Shown here: piece after piece, positions 40,072 to 49,184 of the stretch
Position numbering within the stretch: position 1 is the stretch's first letter
Layout: each line of letters opens with the position of its first letter
Source of the DNA: Candidatus Alistipes faecigallinarum
Lineage (GTDB): Bacteria; Bacteroidota; Bacteroidia; Bacteroidales; Rikenellaceae
NCBI GenBank assembly: GCA_019115605.1
Contig: DXDG01000003.1
Location: 85,316 to 149,315 of the forward strand
Direction of reading: 5' to 3'
DNA length: 64,000 nt
Position numbers and translations under genes: made by a program
Notes under the pieces: model-generated
What the model saw: only the letters and a program-made list of their open reading frames with translations
The model's database searches: none
Told to the model about the DNA's origin: nothing

Positions 40072-41694
40072 TCAGTCGTTTTGCGGAGCCGGATTGTTGT
40101 TGCCGCCCTTCTTCTCCCCGGGTTCACCGTTGCTGCCGTTGCTGCCGTTGTTTCCGCGGCGGCGGTTGCGGCGGCGGTTGCGGCCCTCCGAACCGTTTTC
40201 AGACCGTTCTCGCGGGGTATCGCCGCTGCCTGCCGGGTTCTCTCCGCCCCGGGGTCCCTTTTCGCGGGCCTCGGCCGGCGTGTTCTGACGCCGCTCCCTG
40301 CCCGGGCGCGCCTCCTCCTGACGACGGCCTTCGCCGCGTTCGTTCTGACCCTCGCCGCTGTTCGTCCGCTCGTTGTTGCGGCGCGTGCGGCGCTCGTTGC
40401 GGTTGCCTTCGCGTGCGGGACGTGCCGTCTCCTCTTTTTTTGCCGCGGAGTCGCCCTTCGCTGCGGTATCGTTCTTGGCCGTGGAATCGTTGCCCGCACG
40501 TCCCTGCCGCGACTCGTTCGGGGCGTGGCCGGCTGCGGCACCCTTCTCACCGTTGCGGTTGCGGTTGCGGCCGCCCCGCTTGCGGCGTTTTGCCTGGTCG
40601 AAGCGCGTGATGCTGTCCTCTTCGGAACGGTAGGTGGGCTCCTCGACCTCCGTATGCAGCGCCTCGGCATACTGCAGCTGCTCGGCCTTCTTGCCCTGAC
40701 GGTTCAGCGCCAGAATCTCCTTGACGCGCGCCACGGGGAGCGTCGTGGTATTGACCATCGCCTCCTTCGACGACGAGAAGGTCATCGTCCCGGCCAGCAC
40801 GTCGCTCTTGACGAGGAACCACTCGCCGTCGATCGTCTGCAGCGGTTCGCGCAGCCGCGGGAACTCCTTGCGGGCATCGACATAGGTGTCGTATTCGTAC
40901 ATCATGCAGCACTTGAGCTTCGAGCACTGCCCGGCCAGCTTCTGGGGATTGAGCGAGATGTCCTGCACGCGCGCCGCGCCGGTCGTAACGCTCGAGAAGC
41001 TCGACATCCACGAGGCGCAGCACAGCTCGCGTCCGCAGGCTCCCAGGCCGCCGATGCGGCCGGCCTCCTGGCGGGCGCCGATCTGCTTCATCTCGATGCG
41101 GATATGGAACCGCTCGGCGAAGACCTTGATCAACTCGCGGAAATCGACGCGCTCGTCGGCGATGTAGTAGAAGATGGCCTTGATCTTGTCGCCCTGATAC
41201 TCCACGTCGCCGATCTTCATGTTGAGGCCCATCTCGGCGGCGATCTGTCGCGAGGCGATCATCGTCTCGTGCTCGAGGGCGATGGCCTCCTGCCAGCGTT
41301 CGATATCGAAGGGCTTGGCCTTGCGGTAGATCTTCTTGAACTCGCCGTTGTAGGGGTTGAATCCCGTGCGGCGCATCTGCCGGGCCACCAGGTCGCCCGT
41401 GAGCGAGACGATGCCGATGTCGTGTCCGGGCGAGGCCTCGACGGCAACGATGTCGCCGCGCTTGAGCGGCAGGTTGTTCACGTTCTGATAGAACGAACGC
41501 CGGGTATTCTTGAAGCGCACCTCGACGATGTCGGTGGGTATGTTGACGGGATATTCGTCGAGCCAGGCCGTCTCGTGCAGCTTGAAGCAGCCGTCGCAGG
41601 GCCGTGCCTCGACCTCGGAGCCGCAGTCGCAGAAGGCGCAGCCGCGGCCTATTTCGGGTTTGAAATGGTTGTTATGAGGTTTTTCGTTCTCCAT
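40072..41694 (-). CDS. PSP1-domain (RicT/YaaT-like) protein with long RG/RN-rich tail
   Basis: About 540 residues. I favour the start MENEKPHN at 41694; an ATG three codons earlier (41703) lies almost at the predicted start of transcription given a TATCTTTA element at 41712-41719. The first 330 residues hold the PSP1 domain with cysteine motifs CGRELCC and CSKLKCC, the residues that bind [4Fe-4S] clusters in the Bacillus Y-complex. The last 170 residues are low complexity, rich in Arg, Asn, Gly, Glu and Lys, like RNA-binding disordered tails. RicT in Bacillus affects mRNA processing; a similar role is inferred. Confidence 0.88.
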   Translation of the reverse strand: MENEKPHNNHFKPEIGRGCAFCDCGSEVEARPCDGCFKLHETAWLDEYPVNIPTDIVEVRFKNTRRSFYQNVNNLPLKRGDIVAVEASPGHDIGIVSLTGDLVARQMRRTGFNPYNGEFKKIYRKAKPFDIERWQEAIALEHETMIASRQIAAEMGLNMKIGDVEYQGDKIKAIFYYIADERVDFRELIKVFAERFHIRIEMKQIGARQEAGRIGGLGACGRELCCASWMSSFSSVTTGAARVQDISLNPQKLAGQCSKLKCCMMYEYDTYVDARKEFPRLREPLQTIDGEWFLVKSDVLAGTMTFSSSKEAMVNTTTLPVARVKEILALNRQGKKAEQLQYAEALHTEVEEPTYRSEEDSITRFDQAKRRKRGGRNRNRNGEKGAAAGHAPNESRQGRAGNDSTAKNDTAAKGDSAAKKEETARPAREGNRNERRTRRNNERTNSGEGQNERGEGRRQEEARPGRERRQNTPAEAREKGPRGGENPAGSGDTPRERSENGSEGRNRRRNRRRGNNGSNGSNGEPGEKKGGNNNPAPQND

Positions 41695-41730
41695 CGTAGG
41701 CATAATTTGCGTAAAGATACGAAAAAATTT

Positions 41731-43089
41731 TTAATTGGCCGCGCGGAGTTTTCCGACACTGTGCCGGATGCGGGCGATAAGCAGCACGGCGGCCGTCGAG
41801 AGGCCGACGGCAAAACCCAGGTAGAGTCCCGAGGGTCCCATGCCGAGCGTGAATCCCAGCAGGTAGCCGACCGGCAGGTTCAGCAGCCAGTAGGAGACCA
41901 GGGCGATCGGCATGATGATCTTCACGTCCTGTATGCCGCGCAGAATCCCCACCGAAACGTTCTGTATGCCGTCCGAGAGCTGGTAGAGGGCGGCAAAGAC
42001 GAGCAGCGTCGAGGTGGTGGCGACCACCTCGGCGTTCGAGGTGAAGAAGGTCGGGATCAGGTGGCGCAGGGTGATGAAGACCAGCGCCGCCAGGGCATTC
42101 CACGCCAACACGAGGTGGTAGGAGGCCCGGGCCGCGAGGGTCAGCTGTCCGATGTCGCGGACTCCGTAGCTGTGCGACACGCGGATGGTCGTGGCCGCAC
42201 CGATTGACATGACGATCATGAAGGCGCAGTTCCCGAGCGTGATGGCGATCTGGTTGGCGCTCATGGCCACCGTCCCGAACCATCCCATCATGATGCCCGT
42301 GCCGACAAAGGCCGACGATTCGAGGAACATCTGCAGGGCGATCGGCAGCCCCATGTGGGTCAGGCGTCGGACGACCGCCGCCGAGAGCACGCCGAGCGAG
42401 AATCCGTCGAGGTAGCGGCGGTACTCCTTCCGGTGGCAGAAGTAGCCGACGATCAGCACGGTGGCCAGGACGCGCGAAAGCAGTGTCCCCAGACCGGCCC
42501 CTTCGGCGCCCATTTCGGGACATCCCAGCTTGCCGTAGATGAACAGGGCGTTGAAGCCGATGTTGGCGGCGTTCGCAAGGATCGTTACGACCATCTCGAC
42601 CTTCGTGTTGCCGACCCCTTCGAGGAACTGCTTGAAGGCGAAGAAGAGCATCACGAAGGGCATGCTGAAGACGAGCATCCGGTAGTAGGGGATGGCCATC
42701 TCGACCACCTCCAGCGGTTGTCGGAGGTGATACATCAGGGGAATGACGGCATACTGCAGTCCGGCCATGATGAATCCCAGCAGCGTGTAGAAGAGGATGC
42801 CGTTCTGCAGCAGTCCTGCGGCCTGCCGCTGTTCGCCGCGGGCGAAATGCTCCCCGACCAGCGGGGTCATGCCGAGGGCGATGCCGATTGCGGCGATGAA
42901 GAGGATGAAGAAGACCGAGCCGCCGAACGATACGGCGGCCAGCGGCGTGGGGTCGCCGCCGCCGTAGCGGCCGACCATGAGGTTGTCGGCGACCTGCGTG
43001 AGGATCTGTCCCACCTGGGTCAGCACGATGGGCAGCGCCAGCCGCAGATTGGCGCGGTATTGTCTTTTGTAGCGGGAGAAACTGTACAT
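41731..43089 (-). CDS. MATE family efflux transporter (NorM type)
   Basis: A 452-residue membrane protein with twelve predicted helices in two halves. The N terminus (LRLALPIVLTQVGQILTQVADNLMVGRYG) and the second-half counterpart (LPIALQMFLESSAFVGTGIMMGWFG) are typical of NorM-like Na+/H+-coupled drug exporters. The substrate is unknown. Confidence 0.92.
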   Translation of the reverse strand: MYSFSRYKRQYRANLRLALPIVLTQVGQILTQVADNLMVGRYGGGDPTPLAAVSFGGSVFFILFIAAIGIALGMTPLVGEHFARGEQRQAAGLLQNGILFYTLLGFIMAGLQYAVIPLMYHLRQPLEVVEMAIPYYRMLVFSMPFVMLFFAFKQFLEGVGNTKVEMVVTILANAANIGFNALFIYGKLGCPEMGAEGAGLGTLLSRVLATVLIVGYFCHRKEYRRYLDGFSLGVLSAAVVRRLTHMGLPIALQMFLESSAFVGTGIMMGWFGTVAMSANQIAITLGNCAFMIVMSIGAATTIRVSHSYGVRDIGQLTLAARASYHLVLAWNALAALVFITLRHLIPTFFTSNAEVVATTSTLLVFAALYQLSDGIQNVSVGILRGIQDVKIIMPIALVSYWLLNLPVGYLLGFTLGMGPSGLYLGFAVGLSTAAVLLIARIRHSVGKLRAAN

Positions 43090-43108
43090 GTTGCTTCGGT
43101 TCGGACGG

Positions 43109-43116
43109 CAAAGGTA
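43109..43116 (-). promoter_or_regulatory. -7 element for the MATE gene
   Basis: On the minus strand TACCTTTG, a perfect TAnnTTTG, 19 bases before the start codon. A poor -33 (TTGC) sits 21 bases further upstream. Confidence 0.6.
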
Positions 43117-43135
43117 CTAATTTTGGAACGAATAA

Positions 43136-43176
43136 CCGCAAGAGTGCTCTTTCCGAAGAAAAAAAGTCTCTTGCGG
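43136..43176 (-). other. Inverted repeat after the ClpC gene
   Basis: CCGCAAGAG (43136-43144) pairs with CTCTTGCGG (43168-43176) across 23 bases. It lies between the ClpC stop and the MATE promoter and may end ClpC transcripts, but lacks a T-run on the minus strand. Confidence 0.35.
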
Positions 43177-43233
43177 TTTTCCGGGAAGTGCGGGGCCGGT
43201 TTCTGCGGGAGGTTTTCGGCCTCTGCCGCGGGA

Positions 43234-45690
43234 TCAGGCCACGCGCAGGCGGATGCCGCGGGCACGGTCCGATTCGACGACGACCGTGTCGCCCGCATGG
43301 AGCCGCCCGTCGATAATCAGGGCCGATAGGGGCTCCTCGACCTGGTCGGCCAGCGTGCGTTTGAGGGCCCGCACGCCGTAGCGGGCTTCGTAGCCCATCG
43401 AGGCCAGACGGCGCCGGGCTCCGTCGGTGATGCGCATGCGGTATCCCAGCCGGTCGGCCCGTCGGAGCAGCTCCTCGAGCTCCAGGTCGACGATTTGCCT
43501 GACGTCCCCCTCGTCGAGCGTGCGGAAGACGATGATGTCGTCGATGCGGTTGAGGAACTCCGGAGCGAAGACCCGTTCGAGCGCCTTGCGGTACTCCTCC
43601 TGCGGCGCCGGGTCGCGACGGCGGCCCTGCGACGGCGTGCCGTAGCCCACCTGCACGGGGCGTTGTGCCGCCTCGCGCGAGCCGACGTTCGAGGTCATGA
43701 TGAGGATCGTGTTGCGGAAATCCACCGTCCGTCCCGCCCCGTCCGTAAGGCGTCCCTCGTCGAAGAGCTGCAGCAGCGTGTTGAAGACCTCCGGATGGGC
43801 CTTCTCGATCTCGTCGAGCAGCACCACCGAATAGGGCTGGCGGCGTACGGCCTCGGTGAGCTGTCCGCCCTCGCCGTATCCGACATAGCCCGGCGGGGCG
43901 CCGATCAGCCGCGAGACGTTGTGGCGTTCGCCGTACTCCGACATGTCGATGCGGATCAGTCCGCGCCGCTCGTCGAAGAGCCATTTCGAAACCTCCTTCG
44001 CCAGCAGGGTCTTGCCTACGCCCGTGGGACCCACGAAAAGGAAGACGCCGATCGGACGGTTTCCCTCCTGAAGCCCCGAGCGCGAGCGGCGGATCGTGCG
44101 AGCGATGCGTTCGACGGCCTGCTGCTGTCCTACGACACGCTGCGCGAGGTAGCCGTCCAGACGCTGCAGCCGGAGGCTCTCTCCCTGCGAGAGCCGTTTG
44201 GCCGGTACGCCCGTCATCTCGGTGATGACCTCCCGGATCGCCTCTTCGGTGATCGGTGCGGGGTGTTGTTCGAGCTGCTGCCGCCATTCGGAGCGTTGCT
44301 CTTCGATGCGGCTTTTCAGGGCCACCTCGTCGTGCCGTGTGGCAACGGCCTTTTCGTAGACGAGCGTTCGGACGGCTTCGCGATGGGCCTGCCGCACGGC
44401 GTCGAGCTCGGCCTCCATCGACCGCAGGACCTCGGGCTCGCGTGCGGCACGCAGGTGGGCCCGCGAACCGGCCTCGTCGAGCAGGTCGATGGCCTTGTCC
44501 GGGAAATGACGGTCGGTGACGTAGCGTTCGGCAAGGGTTACGCAGGCCTGCAGCGCCTCCTCCGTGTAGCGGACGTTGTGATGGCGTTCGTATCCGGGGG
44601 CGACGTGGCGCAGGATCTGCAGCGTGGTTTCGGGTGTTGTCGGGTCGACAAGGACGCGCTGGAAGCGGCGGTCGAGTGCCGCATCGGCTTCGATCGAGGT
44701 GCGGTATTCGTCGAGCGTCGTGGCTCCGATGGTCCGGATCTCGCCGCGGGCGAGGGCCGGCTTGATGAGGTTGGCCGTGTCGAGGCTTCCCTGCGTGGCG
44801 CCGGCCCCCACGATGGTGTGCACCTCGTCGATGAAGAGGATCGTCTCCGGCGAGCGGCGCAGCTCGTCGATGAGCTGCTGCATGCGCTCCTCGAACTCGC
44901 CGCGGAACTTCGTCCCGGCGACGAGCGCCCCGACGTCGAGCGCGAAGATGTGGCGGTCGGCCAGCGTGTAGGGCACCTCGCCGCGGGCGATGCGCAGGGC
45001 GAGCCCCTCGACGATGGCGCTCTTGCCGACACCGGCCTCGCCGATGAGCATCGGGTTGTTTTTCCGGCGCCGCGCGAGGATCTGCACGACGCGCTCGATC
45101 TCGCGGTCGCGGCCGATCACCGGGTCGATCGCTCCTTCGCGGGCCAGGCGCGTGAGATCCGTGCCGAACTGCCCGAGCGTGCGGGATATCCCGCCCTTTT
45201 TCGGCGTTTCGAGCGGTATCGGCCCGACGCTGTTCACGATGACCTCGGTGCGGAAGTCGTCCCCTGCAGCGAAGCGCTGCAGTTCGTCGGCGATCACCTC
45301 GGGGGTCATGCCGTACATTTCGAGGATGCGGGCCGTGGCGGTCGTGCGGTCGCGGGCTATGGCGAGCAGGGCGTGGCCCGTGGTGATGCTTCGGGTATTC
45401 TCGCTCTTTGTGCGCAGCTCGTCGGCGAAGCTGCGGAAAAACTCTTCGGGCGAACAGTTCCCGGCGCGGGACCCGCCGTCGCGGATCTCGTGCTCGATGC
45501 GCAGACGGATCTGGTAGAGTTCCCAGTCGCGCAGGCGTGCCGAGAGGAGCTGGAAGGCGAGCGAACCCTCCTCGCGGAGCAGCTCCAGCGCGAGGAAATC
45601 CTTGAGCGAGTGGGAGATTCCCGCCTTCGTGGTGTTGAAAGCCGAGCGGGCGATGAGCCCCTCCAGCGTTTTCGAAATCTTCAGTTGCAT
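43234..45690 (-). CDS. clpC: ClpC/ClpA-type AAA+ ATPase
   Basis: 818 residues, starting at [18 protein letters not shown]; 33 further in-frame codons upstream look non-coding. Order: a divergent Clp N-terminal domain (1-150), AAA domain 1 with [17 protein letters not shown], a short coiled linker, AAA domain 2 with [14 protein letters not shown], and a Clp D2-small domain. The linker is far too short for ClpB. In the loop where ClpC proteins carry the ClpP-docking (L/I/V)G(F/L) tripeptide, this protein has VGY, so it probably pairs with the ClpP encoded at 26 kb. Confidence 0.88.
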   Translation of the reverse strand: MQLKISKTLEGLIARSAFNTTKAGISHSLKDFLALELLREEGSLAFQLLSARLRDWELYQIRLRIEHEIRDGGSRAGNCSPEEFFRSFADELRTKSENTRSITTGHALLAIARDRTTATARILEMYGMTPEVIADELQRFAAGDDFRTEVIVNSVGPIPLETPKKGGISRTLGQFGTDLTRLAREGAIDPVIGRDREIERVVQILARRRKNNPMLIGEAGVGKSAIVEGLALRIARGEVPYTLADRHIFALDVGALVAGTKFRGEFEERMQQLIDELRRSPETILFIDEVHTIVGAGATQGSLDTANLIKPALARGEIRTIGATTLDEYRTSIEADAALDRRFQRVLVDPTTPETTLQILRHVAPGYERHHNVRYTEEALQACVTLAERYVTDRHFPDKAIDLLDEAGSRAHLRAAREPEVLRSMEAELDAVRQAHREAVRTLVYEKAVATRHDEVALKSRIEEQRSEWRQQLEQHPAPITEEAIREVITEMTGVPAKRLSQGESLRLQRLDGYLAQRVVGQQQAVERIARTIRRSRSGLQEGNRPIGVFLFVGPTGVGKTLLAKEVSKWLFDERRGLIRIDMSEYGERHNVSRLIGAPPGYVGYGEGGQLTEAVRRQPYSVVLLDEIEKAHPEVFNTLLQLFDEGRLTDGAGRTVDFRNTILIMTSNVGSREAAQRPVQVGYGTPSQGRRRDPAPQEEYRKALERVFAPEFLNRIDDIIVFRTLDEGDVRQIVDLELEELLRRADRLGYRMRITDGARRRLASMGYEARYGVRALKRTLADQVEEPLSALIIDGRLHAGDTVVVESDRARGIRLRVA

Positions 45691-45847
45691 GGGTGCATCG
45701 TCTTTTTGGTTTCGCCCGAATAACGATGCGCCGGGAGGGTTATTTTGCCTTGCGGAATGCCGCGCGGAGGAAAAATCCGGACGGCGCATGCTTCCGCCCG
45801 AATGGCGTATGATGCGGCGCCGGACGCCGCCGGAACTGCCGTGGAGG

Positions 45848-46342
45848 CTACCTCCGGGGCCATTCGCCCACTTCGAGGTCGTACATGCGTTCGCCGTCGA
45901 TCTTGAGCCGTATGGCCGTGCGGACCTTGTGGAAGCCGTGTTCGCCCGCCGCGCCGGGGTTGATGTGCAGCAGGTCGTACACCGGGTCGTAGATCACCTT
46001 CAGGATGTGGGAGTGGCCCGCGATGAAGAGCCGCGGCCGGAGGCTCTGGATGCGCTGCACGGCCCGCGGGTCGTAGCGGCGCGGGTAGCCGCCGATGTGG
46101 GTCATCAGCACGCGCACCTGCTCGCACTCGAAGCAGACGAAGGGGGGATAGACCCTGCGTGTCATGGCGTCGTCGATATTCCCGCTCACGGCGCGCAGCG
46201 GCTTGAAGGCCGCGATGCGGTCGGCCACGTCGAGCGAGCCGATGTCGCCGGCGTGCCAGATCTCGTCCACATCACGGAGGAAGTTGCGGAGCACGTCGTC
46301 GAAGGTCCCGTGCGTATCGGAGATGATTCCTATCCTTTTCAA
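45848..46342 (-). CDS. YfcE-type metallophosphoesterase
   Basis: A 164-residue calcineurin-like phosphoesterase. I start at a TTG (46342) because the expected N terminus KRIGIISDTHG begins there, no ATG is in frame close by, and the upstream gene stops 11 bases before it. Metal-binding motifs: SDTHG, HAGDIGS, GNID, H in LMTHIGG, GHSH and NPGA. Such enzymes hydrolyse phosphodiesters in vitro; the cellular substrate is unknown. Confidence 0.85.
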   Translation of the reverse strand: MKRIGIISDTHGTFDDVLRNFLRDVDEIWHAGDIGSLDVADRIAAFKPLRAVSGNIDDAMTRRVYPPFVCFECEQVRVLMTHIGGYPRRYDPRAVQRIQSLRPRLFIAGHSHILKVIYDPVYDLLHINPGAAGEHGFHKVRTAIRLKIDGERMYDLEVGEWPRR

Positions 46343-46353
46343 TGCTGCTTCGA

Positions 46354-47550
46354 TTAGATTATCGGTAGGTCGATGAACAATGTATAGACAACGGTCCTGC
46401 CATCGGCTTTTTTTACGGTATATATGGTTTCTCCCTGAAGGTCCAGCCCTTTCCGCTGCTCTTCCCAAGGTATATCTTTCACCGGACGGCCGTTTATGGC
46501 GATGATGATATCCCCGATTTCGATGCCCGCCTTTTCGGCTATGCCGTCTCTGTAGAGTCCATTGACAACCCAGCCGTCGCAGATGTCTGTACGGTCAAAA
46601 GCTGCCATGTGTGTTACGGACGACTGCATGTAGGTCCCTTTGTCCGCATTCCGCTTCACCCACACCGAAGCGTTTGCCGGATCCAGGACAATATCATATA
46701 GCGACCATATCCCGTTGCCAATCAAACCGAGGTAGGGTTTGTCGGACGACAGGGCTCCCTTTTCATTGAGCGAATAGCTTATTACGAGGTTCCTGAGCGT
46801 ATCGGCCATGCAGAATTTTGCCGCCCGTATCGTAACTTCGTCCGAGCCGCCCCCGATTCCTCCGGCTTGAGTGCGGAAACAGGCTTTGGGCAGCTCTCCC
46901 AGATTGAGTGTCGAGGCTGCTTCATTTGTGAGAATAACGGTGGAGCCGCATCCCAAATCCATTCTGAACCATCCCTCCAGCGTATTTTTATCGTCAATCT
47001 GCAGCCTTGCCCTTACATCAATGCGGTTGTTCTCGAATCGGGCTTCGAGTTTCACGTAATCGGCAAGCCTTTCGGTCGGAACGGGCGCTTTGAGCGGAAG
47101 CATGTAGCCCTCGCTGAAATTGATCTCCAGAGGGGATCTTAACAGGTGCGTATTGCCTAACAAGCCGTCCGTATGCCTCCCCAGAATATCGCGTAACGCG
47201 ATTATGGGGGTAATCTTGTTTTGATATTCCATTGTTCCGCAACGGATCCGGACCGGGTCGATAAAGATCTCCGTGAGTTGGGGTCCGCTGTTTCCCGCCC
47301 CTCCCATTTTTGCCTTGCCCCTTCTTCCGAAAGCGTCTTGAAGATCGTTGAGCTTCAGGAAGTCCTTGTCAAGATAGAGGAAATCGGCTCCGGTATCGTA
47401 AACAACGGTAACGGGAATCGAATCATTCAGGGTAACCTGAAGGTACAGATGCCTGTCAAAGATAAACGGAATCGCTCCATCCGGAACGGCGGCAACGCTC
47501 TTCAAGGAGAGCAGAACTGAGAATAGCAGAAGTGTCAGTGTCTTTTTCAT
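46354..47550 (-). CDS. Exported retropepsin-like aspartyl protease with C-terminal PDZ domain
   Basis: 398 residues from MKKTLTLLLFSVLL (signal peptide to about residue 21). The first aspartate motif is YDTGA (D52); the second lobe has the degenerate MDLGCGS (D198) instead of DTG/DSG. A PDZ domain (NGLYRDGIAEKAGIEIGDIIIAINGRPV) ends the protein. It belongs to the aspartyl protease/PDZ group common in Bacteroidetes. Base composition is clearly lower in GC than its neighbours, suggesting later acquisition. It is followed by the phosphoesterase gene with an 11-base gap. Confidence 0.82.
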   Translation of the reverse strand: MKKTLTLLLFSVLLSLKSVAAVPDGAIPFIFDRHLYLQVTLNDSIPVTVVYDTGADFLYLDKDFLKLNDLQDAFGRRGKAKMGGAGNSGPQLTEIFIDPVRIRCGTMEYQNKITPIIALRDILGRHTDGLLGNTHLLRSPLEINFSEGYMLPLKAPVPTERLADYVKLEARFENNRIDVRARLQIDDKNTLEGWFRMDLGCGSTVILTNEAASTLNLGELPKACFRTQAGGIGGGSDEVTIRAAKFCMADTLRNLVISYSLNEKGALSSDKPYLGLIGNGIWSLYDIVLDPANASVWVKRNADKGTYMQSSVTHMAAFDRTDICDGWVVNGLYRDGIAEKAGIEIGDIIIAINGRPVKDIPWEEQRKGLDLQGETIYTVKKADGRTVVYTLFIDLPII

Positions 47551-47642
47551 AATCAGGCGTTTAATGAAAACTTGTGTGTCGTCAGGCGGCGAGATGTCGT
47601 AAGCCGGATCTGCTGCCATCGGATCCGCAGGCGACAGCCGCA

Positions 47643-48920
47643 CTACTGGTATTTCTCTTTCCAGAGGCGGGCGATGCGTTCGGCGATCTTCGCCTCGGCG
47701 GCATTCTGCGTGTCGGGTTCGTAGAATTTCGTCCCCGAGAGGCTCTCGGGCAGGAACTCCAGTTCGGCGAAGTGCCCCTCGTAGTCGTGGGCGTACTTGT
47801 AGCCCTCGGAGTAGCCCGCCTGCTTCATGAGCCGTGTCGGGGCGTTGCGCAGGTGGAGCGGCACGGGACGGTTCGTCGTGTCGTGCTCGACCATCGCGAG
47901 GGCCTTGTTGATGGCCATGTAGGCCGAGTTGCTCTTGGCCGAGGTGGCCAGGTAGATCGTCGTCTCGGCCAGCGTGATGCGCGCCTCGGGCATGCCGATC
48001 TTGTGCACCGTGTCGAAGCAGGCGTTGGCCAGCAGCAGCGCGTTGGGGTTCGCCAGCCCGATGTCCTCCGAGGCGAGGATCACCAGCCGCCGGGCGATGA
48101 AGCGCGGCTCCTCGCCCCCGGCGAGCATCCGCGCCAGGTAGTAGATCGCCGCGTTGGGGTCGCTGCCCCGCACCGACTTGATGAAGGCCGAGATGACGTC
48201 GTAATGCTGCTCGCCCTGCTTGTCGTAAAGGGCGATATTCTGCTGCAGGCAGTCGGTAACATACTGGTCGGTGATCGTAACCTTTCCGTCGGTGGCTCCC
48301 ACGATGATGTCGAGGATGTTGAGCAGCTTGCGGGCGTCGCCTCCCGAGAAGCGGAAGAGCGCCCCGGTCTCGCGTACCTCGATGTCGCGGCTGCGGAGCT
48401 CCGTATCCTTCTCCAGCGCGCGGTCGAGGAGCTTTTGCAGGTCCGCATCCTCCATCGGGCGGAGGATATAGACCTGGCAGCGGCTCAACAGCGGCGAGAT
48501 CACCTCGAACGAGGGGTTCTCGGTCGTCGCGCCGATGAGCGTTACGATACCCTGCTCGACGGCCCCGAGCAGCGAATCCTGCTGCGATTTGTTGAAACGG
48601 TGGATCTCGTCGATGAACAGGAACGGCGGCCGCTGGTCGAAGAAGCGGCTCTTGCGCGCCGACTCGATCACCTCGCGCACCTCCTTGACGCCGGACGTTA
48701 CGGCCGAGAGGGTGAAGAAGGGGCGTTCGAGCTGCGTGGCGACGATCTTCGCCAGCGTCGTCTTGCCCACGCCCGGGGGACCCCAGAGGATGAACGAGGG
48801 GACGTTGCCCGTCTCGAAGAACTTGCGGAAGACGCCGTTCGGGCCCACAAGATGCTCCTGACCGATGTATTCGTCGATCGTCTTCGGGCGGAGGCGTTCG
48901 GCAAGAGGAATGTTCGACAT
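47643..48920 (-). CDS. rarA: Replication-associated recombination protein A (RarA/MgsA AAA+ ATPase)
   Basis: 425 residues, starting at MSNIPLAERLRPKTIDEYIGQ, the conserved family N terminus; upstream in-frame codons overlap the promoter. Walker A GPPGVGKT is at 47-54, Walker B is FLFIDEIHRF, sensor 1 ATTENPSF, and the C-terminal tetramerisation region contains the family segment GSDPNAAIYYLARMLAGGE. It acts at stalled replication forks. It is divergent from the structured RNA region. Confidence 0.95.
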   Translation of the reverse strand: MSNIPLAERLRPKTIDEYIGQEHLVGPNGVFRKFFETGNVPSFILWGPPGVGKTTLAKIVATQLERPFFTLSAVTSGVKEVREVIESARKSRFFDQRPPFLFIDEIHRFNKSQQDSLLGAVEQGIVTLIGATTENPSFEVISPLLSRCQVYILRPMEDADLQKLLDRALEKDTELRSRDIEVRETGALFRFSGGDARKLLNILDIIVGATDGKVTITDQYVTDCLQQNIALYDKQGEQHYDVISAFIKSVRGSDPNAAIYYLARMLAGGEEPRFIARRLVILASEDIGLANPNALLLANACFDTVHKIGMPEARITLAETTIYLATSAKSNSAYMAINKALAMVEHDTTNRPVPLHLRNAPTRLMKQAGYSEGYKYAHDYEGHFAELEFLPESLSGTKFYEPDTQNAAEAKIAERIARLWKEKYQ

Positions 48921-48943
48921 GGCTTTTGTTGCTTTTCCGAGGT

Positions 48944-48951
48944 CAAAGATA
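48944..48951 (-). promoter_or_regulatory. -7 element for rarA
   Basis: On the minus strand TATCTTTG, 23 bases before the rarA start. Only 21 bases separate it from the divergent TACCTTTG, with a TTTTCGAAAA palindrome (48957-48966) between them. Confidence 0.6.
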
Positions 48952-48972
48952 CGCAATTTTCGAAAAATTCGC

Positions 48973-48980
48973 TACCTTTG
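48973..48980 (+). promoter_or_regulatory. -7 element driving the structured RNA region
   Basis: TACCTTTG, a perfect TAnnTTTG. Transcription would begin near 48987, right at the first hairpin. No consensus -33 is present. Confidence 0.55.
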
Positions 48981-48986
48981 TCCAGA

Positions 48987-49184
48987 TGGCGGTTGCATCC
49001 GCCGCAGACATATTTTTTATTAACGTAAGCGTTACGTTATTGTTCCTGCTGACAAAAAGACCAAATTTTATACGCAAGGGAACGATAAATGTGATGCTCG
49101 CGCGGTTGCGCGGGCTTTTATTTATCGTATGCGTGGGTATTGGTCTACCTTGTCAGCCGGTAAGTAACTGACCCGTGCTTTTTT
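48987..49184 (+). ncRNA. Candidate structured RNA of about 195 nt (stand-alone or 5' leader)
   Basis: No reading frame here is convincing, but the folding is strong. A hairpin GGCGG/CCGCC starts at 48988 and TAACGTAA/TTACGTTA at 49021-49039. Then a long interrupted rod: GCTGAC 49048 with GTCAGC 49152, AGACC 49058 with GGTCT 49142, ACGCA 49072 with TGCGT 49130, ACGATAAAT 49082 with ATTTATCGT 49120, and GCTCGCGC 49096 with GCGCGGGC 49108, capped by GGTT. This gives 33 pairs in 110 bases. It ends in TTTTTT (49179-49184), abutting the ATG of a lipoprotein gene. Length and rod shape recall 6S RNA, but I cannot confirm any family; a regulatory leader is the alternative. Confidence 0.55.

Noticed and set aside
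48987..49184. The folded RNA as SRP RNA or tmRNA
   Set aside because: The SRP apical GGAA/GAAGCAGC motif is absent, and there is no tRNA-like acceptor end or tag-peptide frame as in tmRNA.
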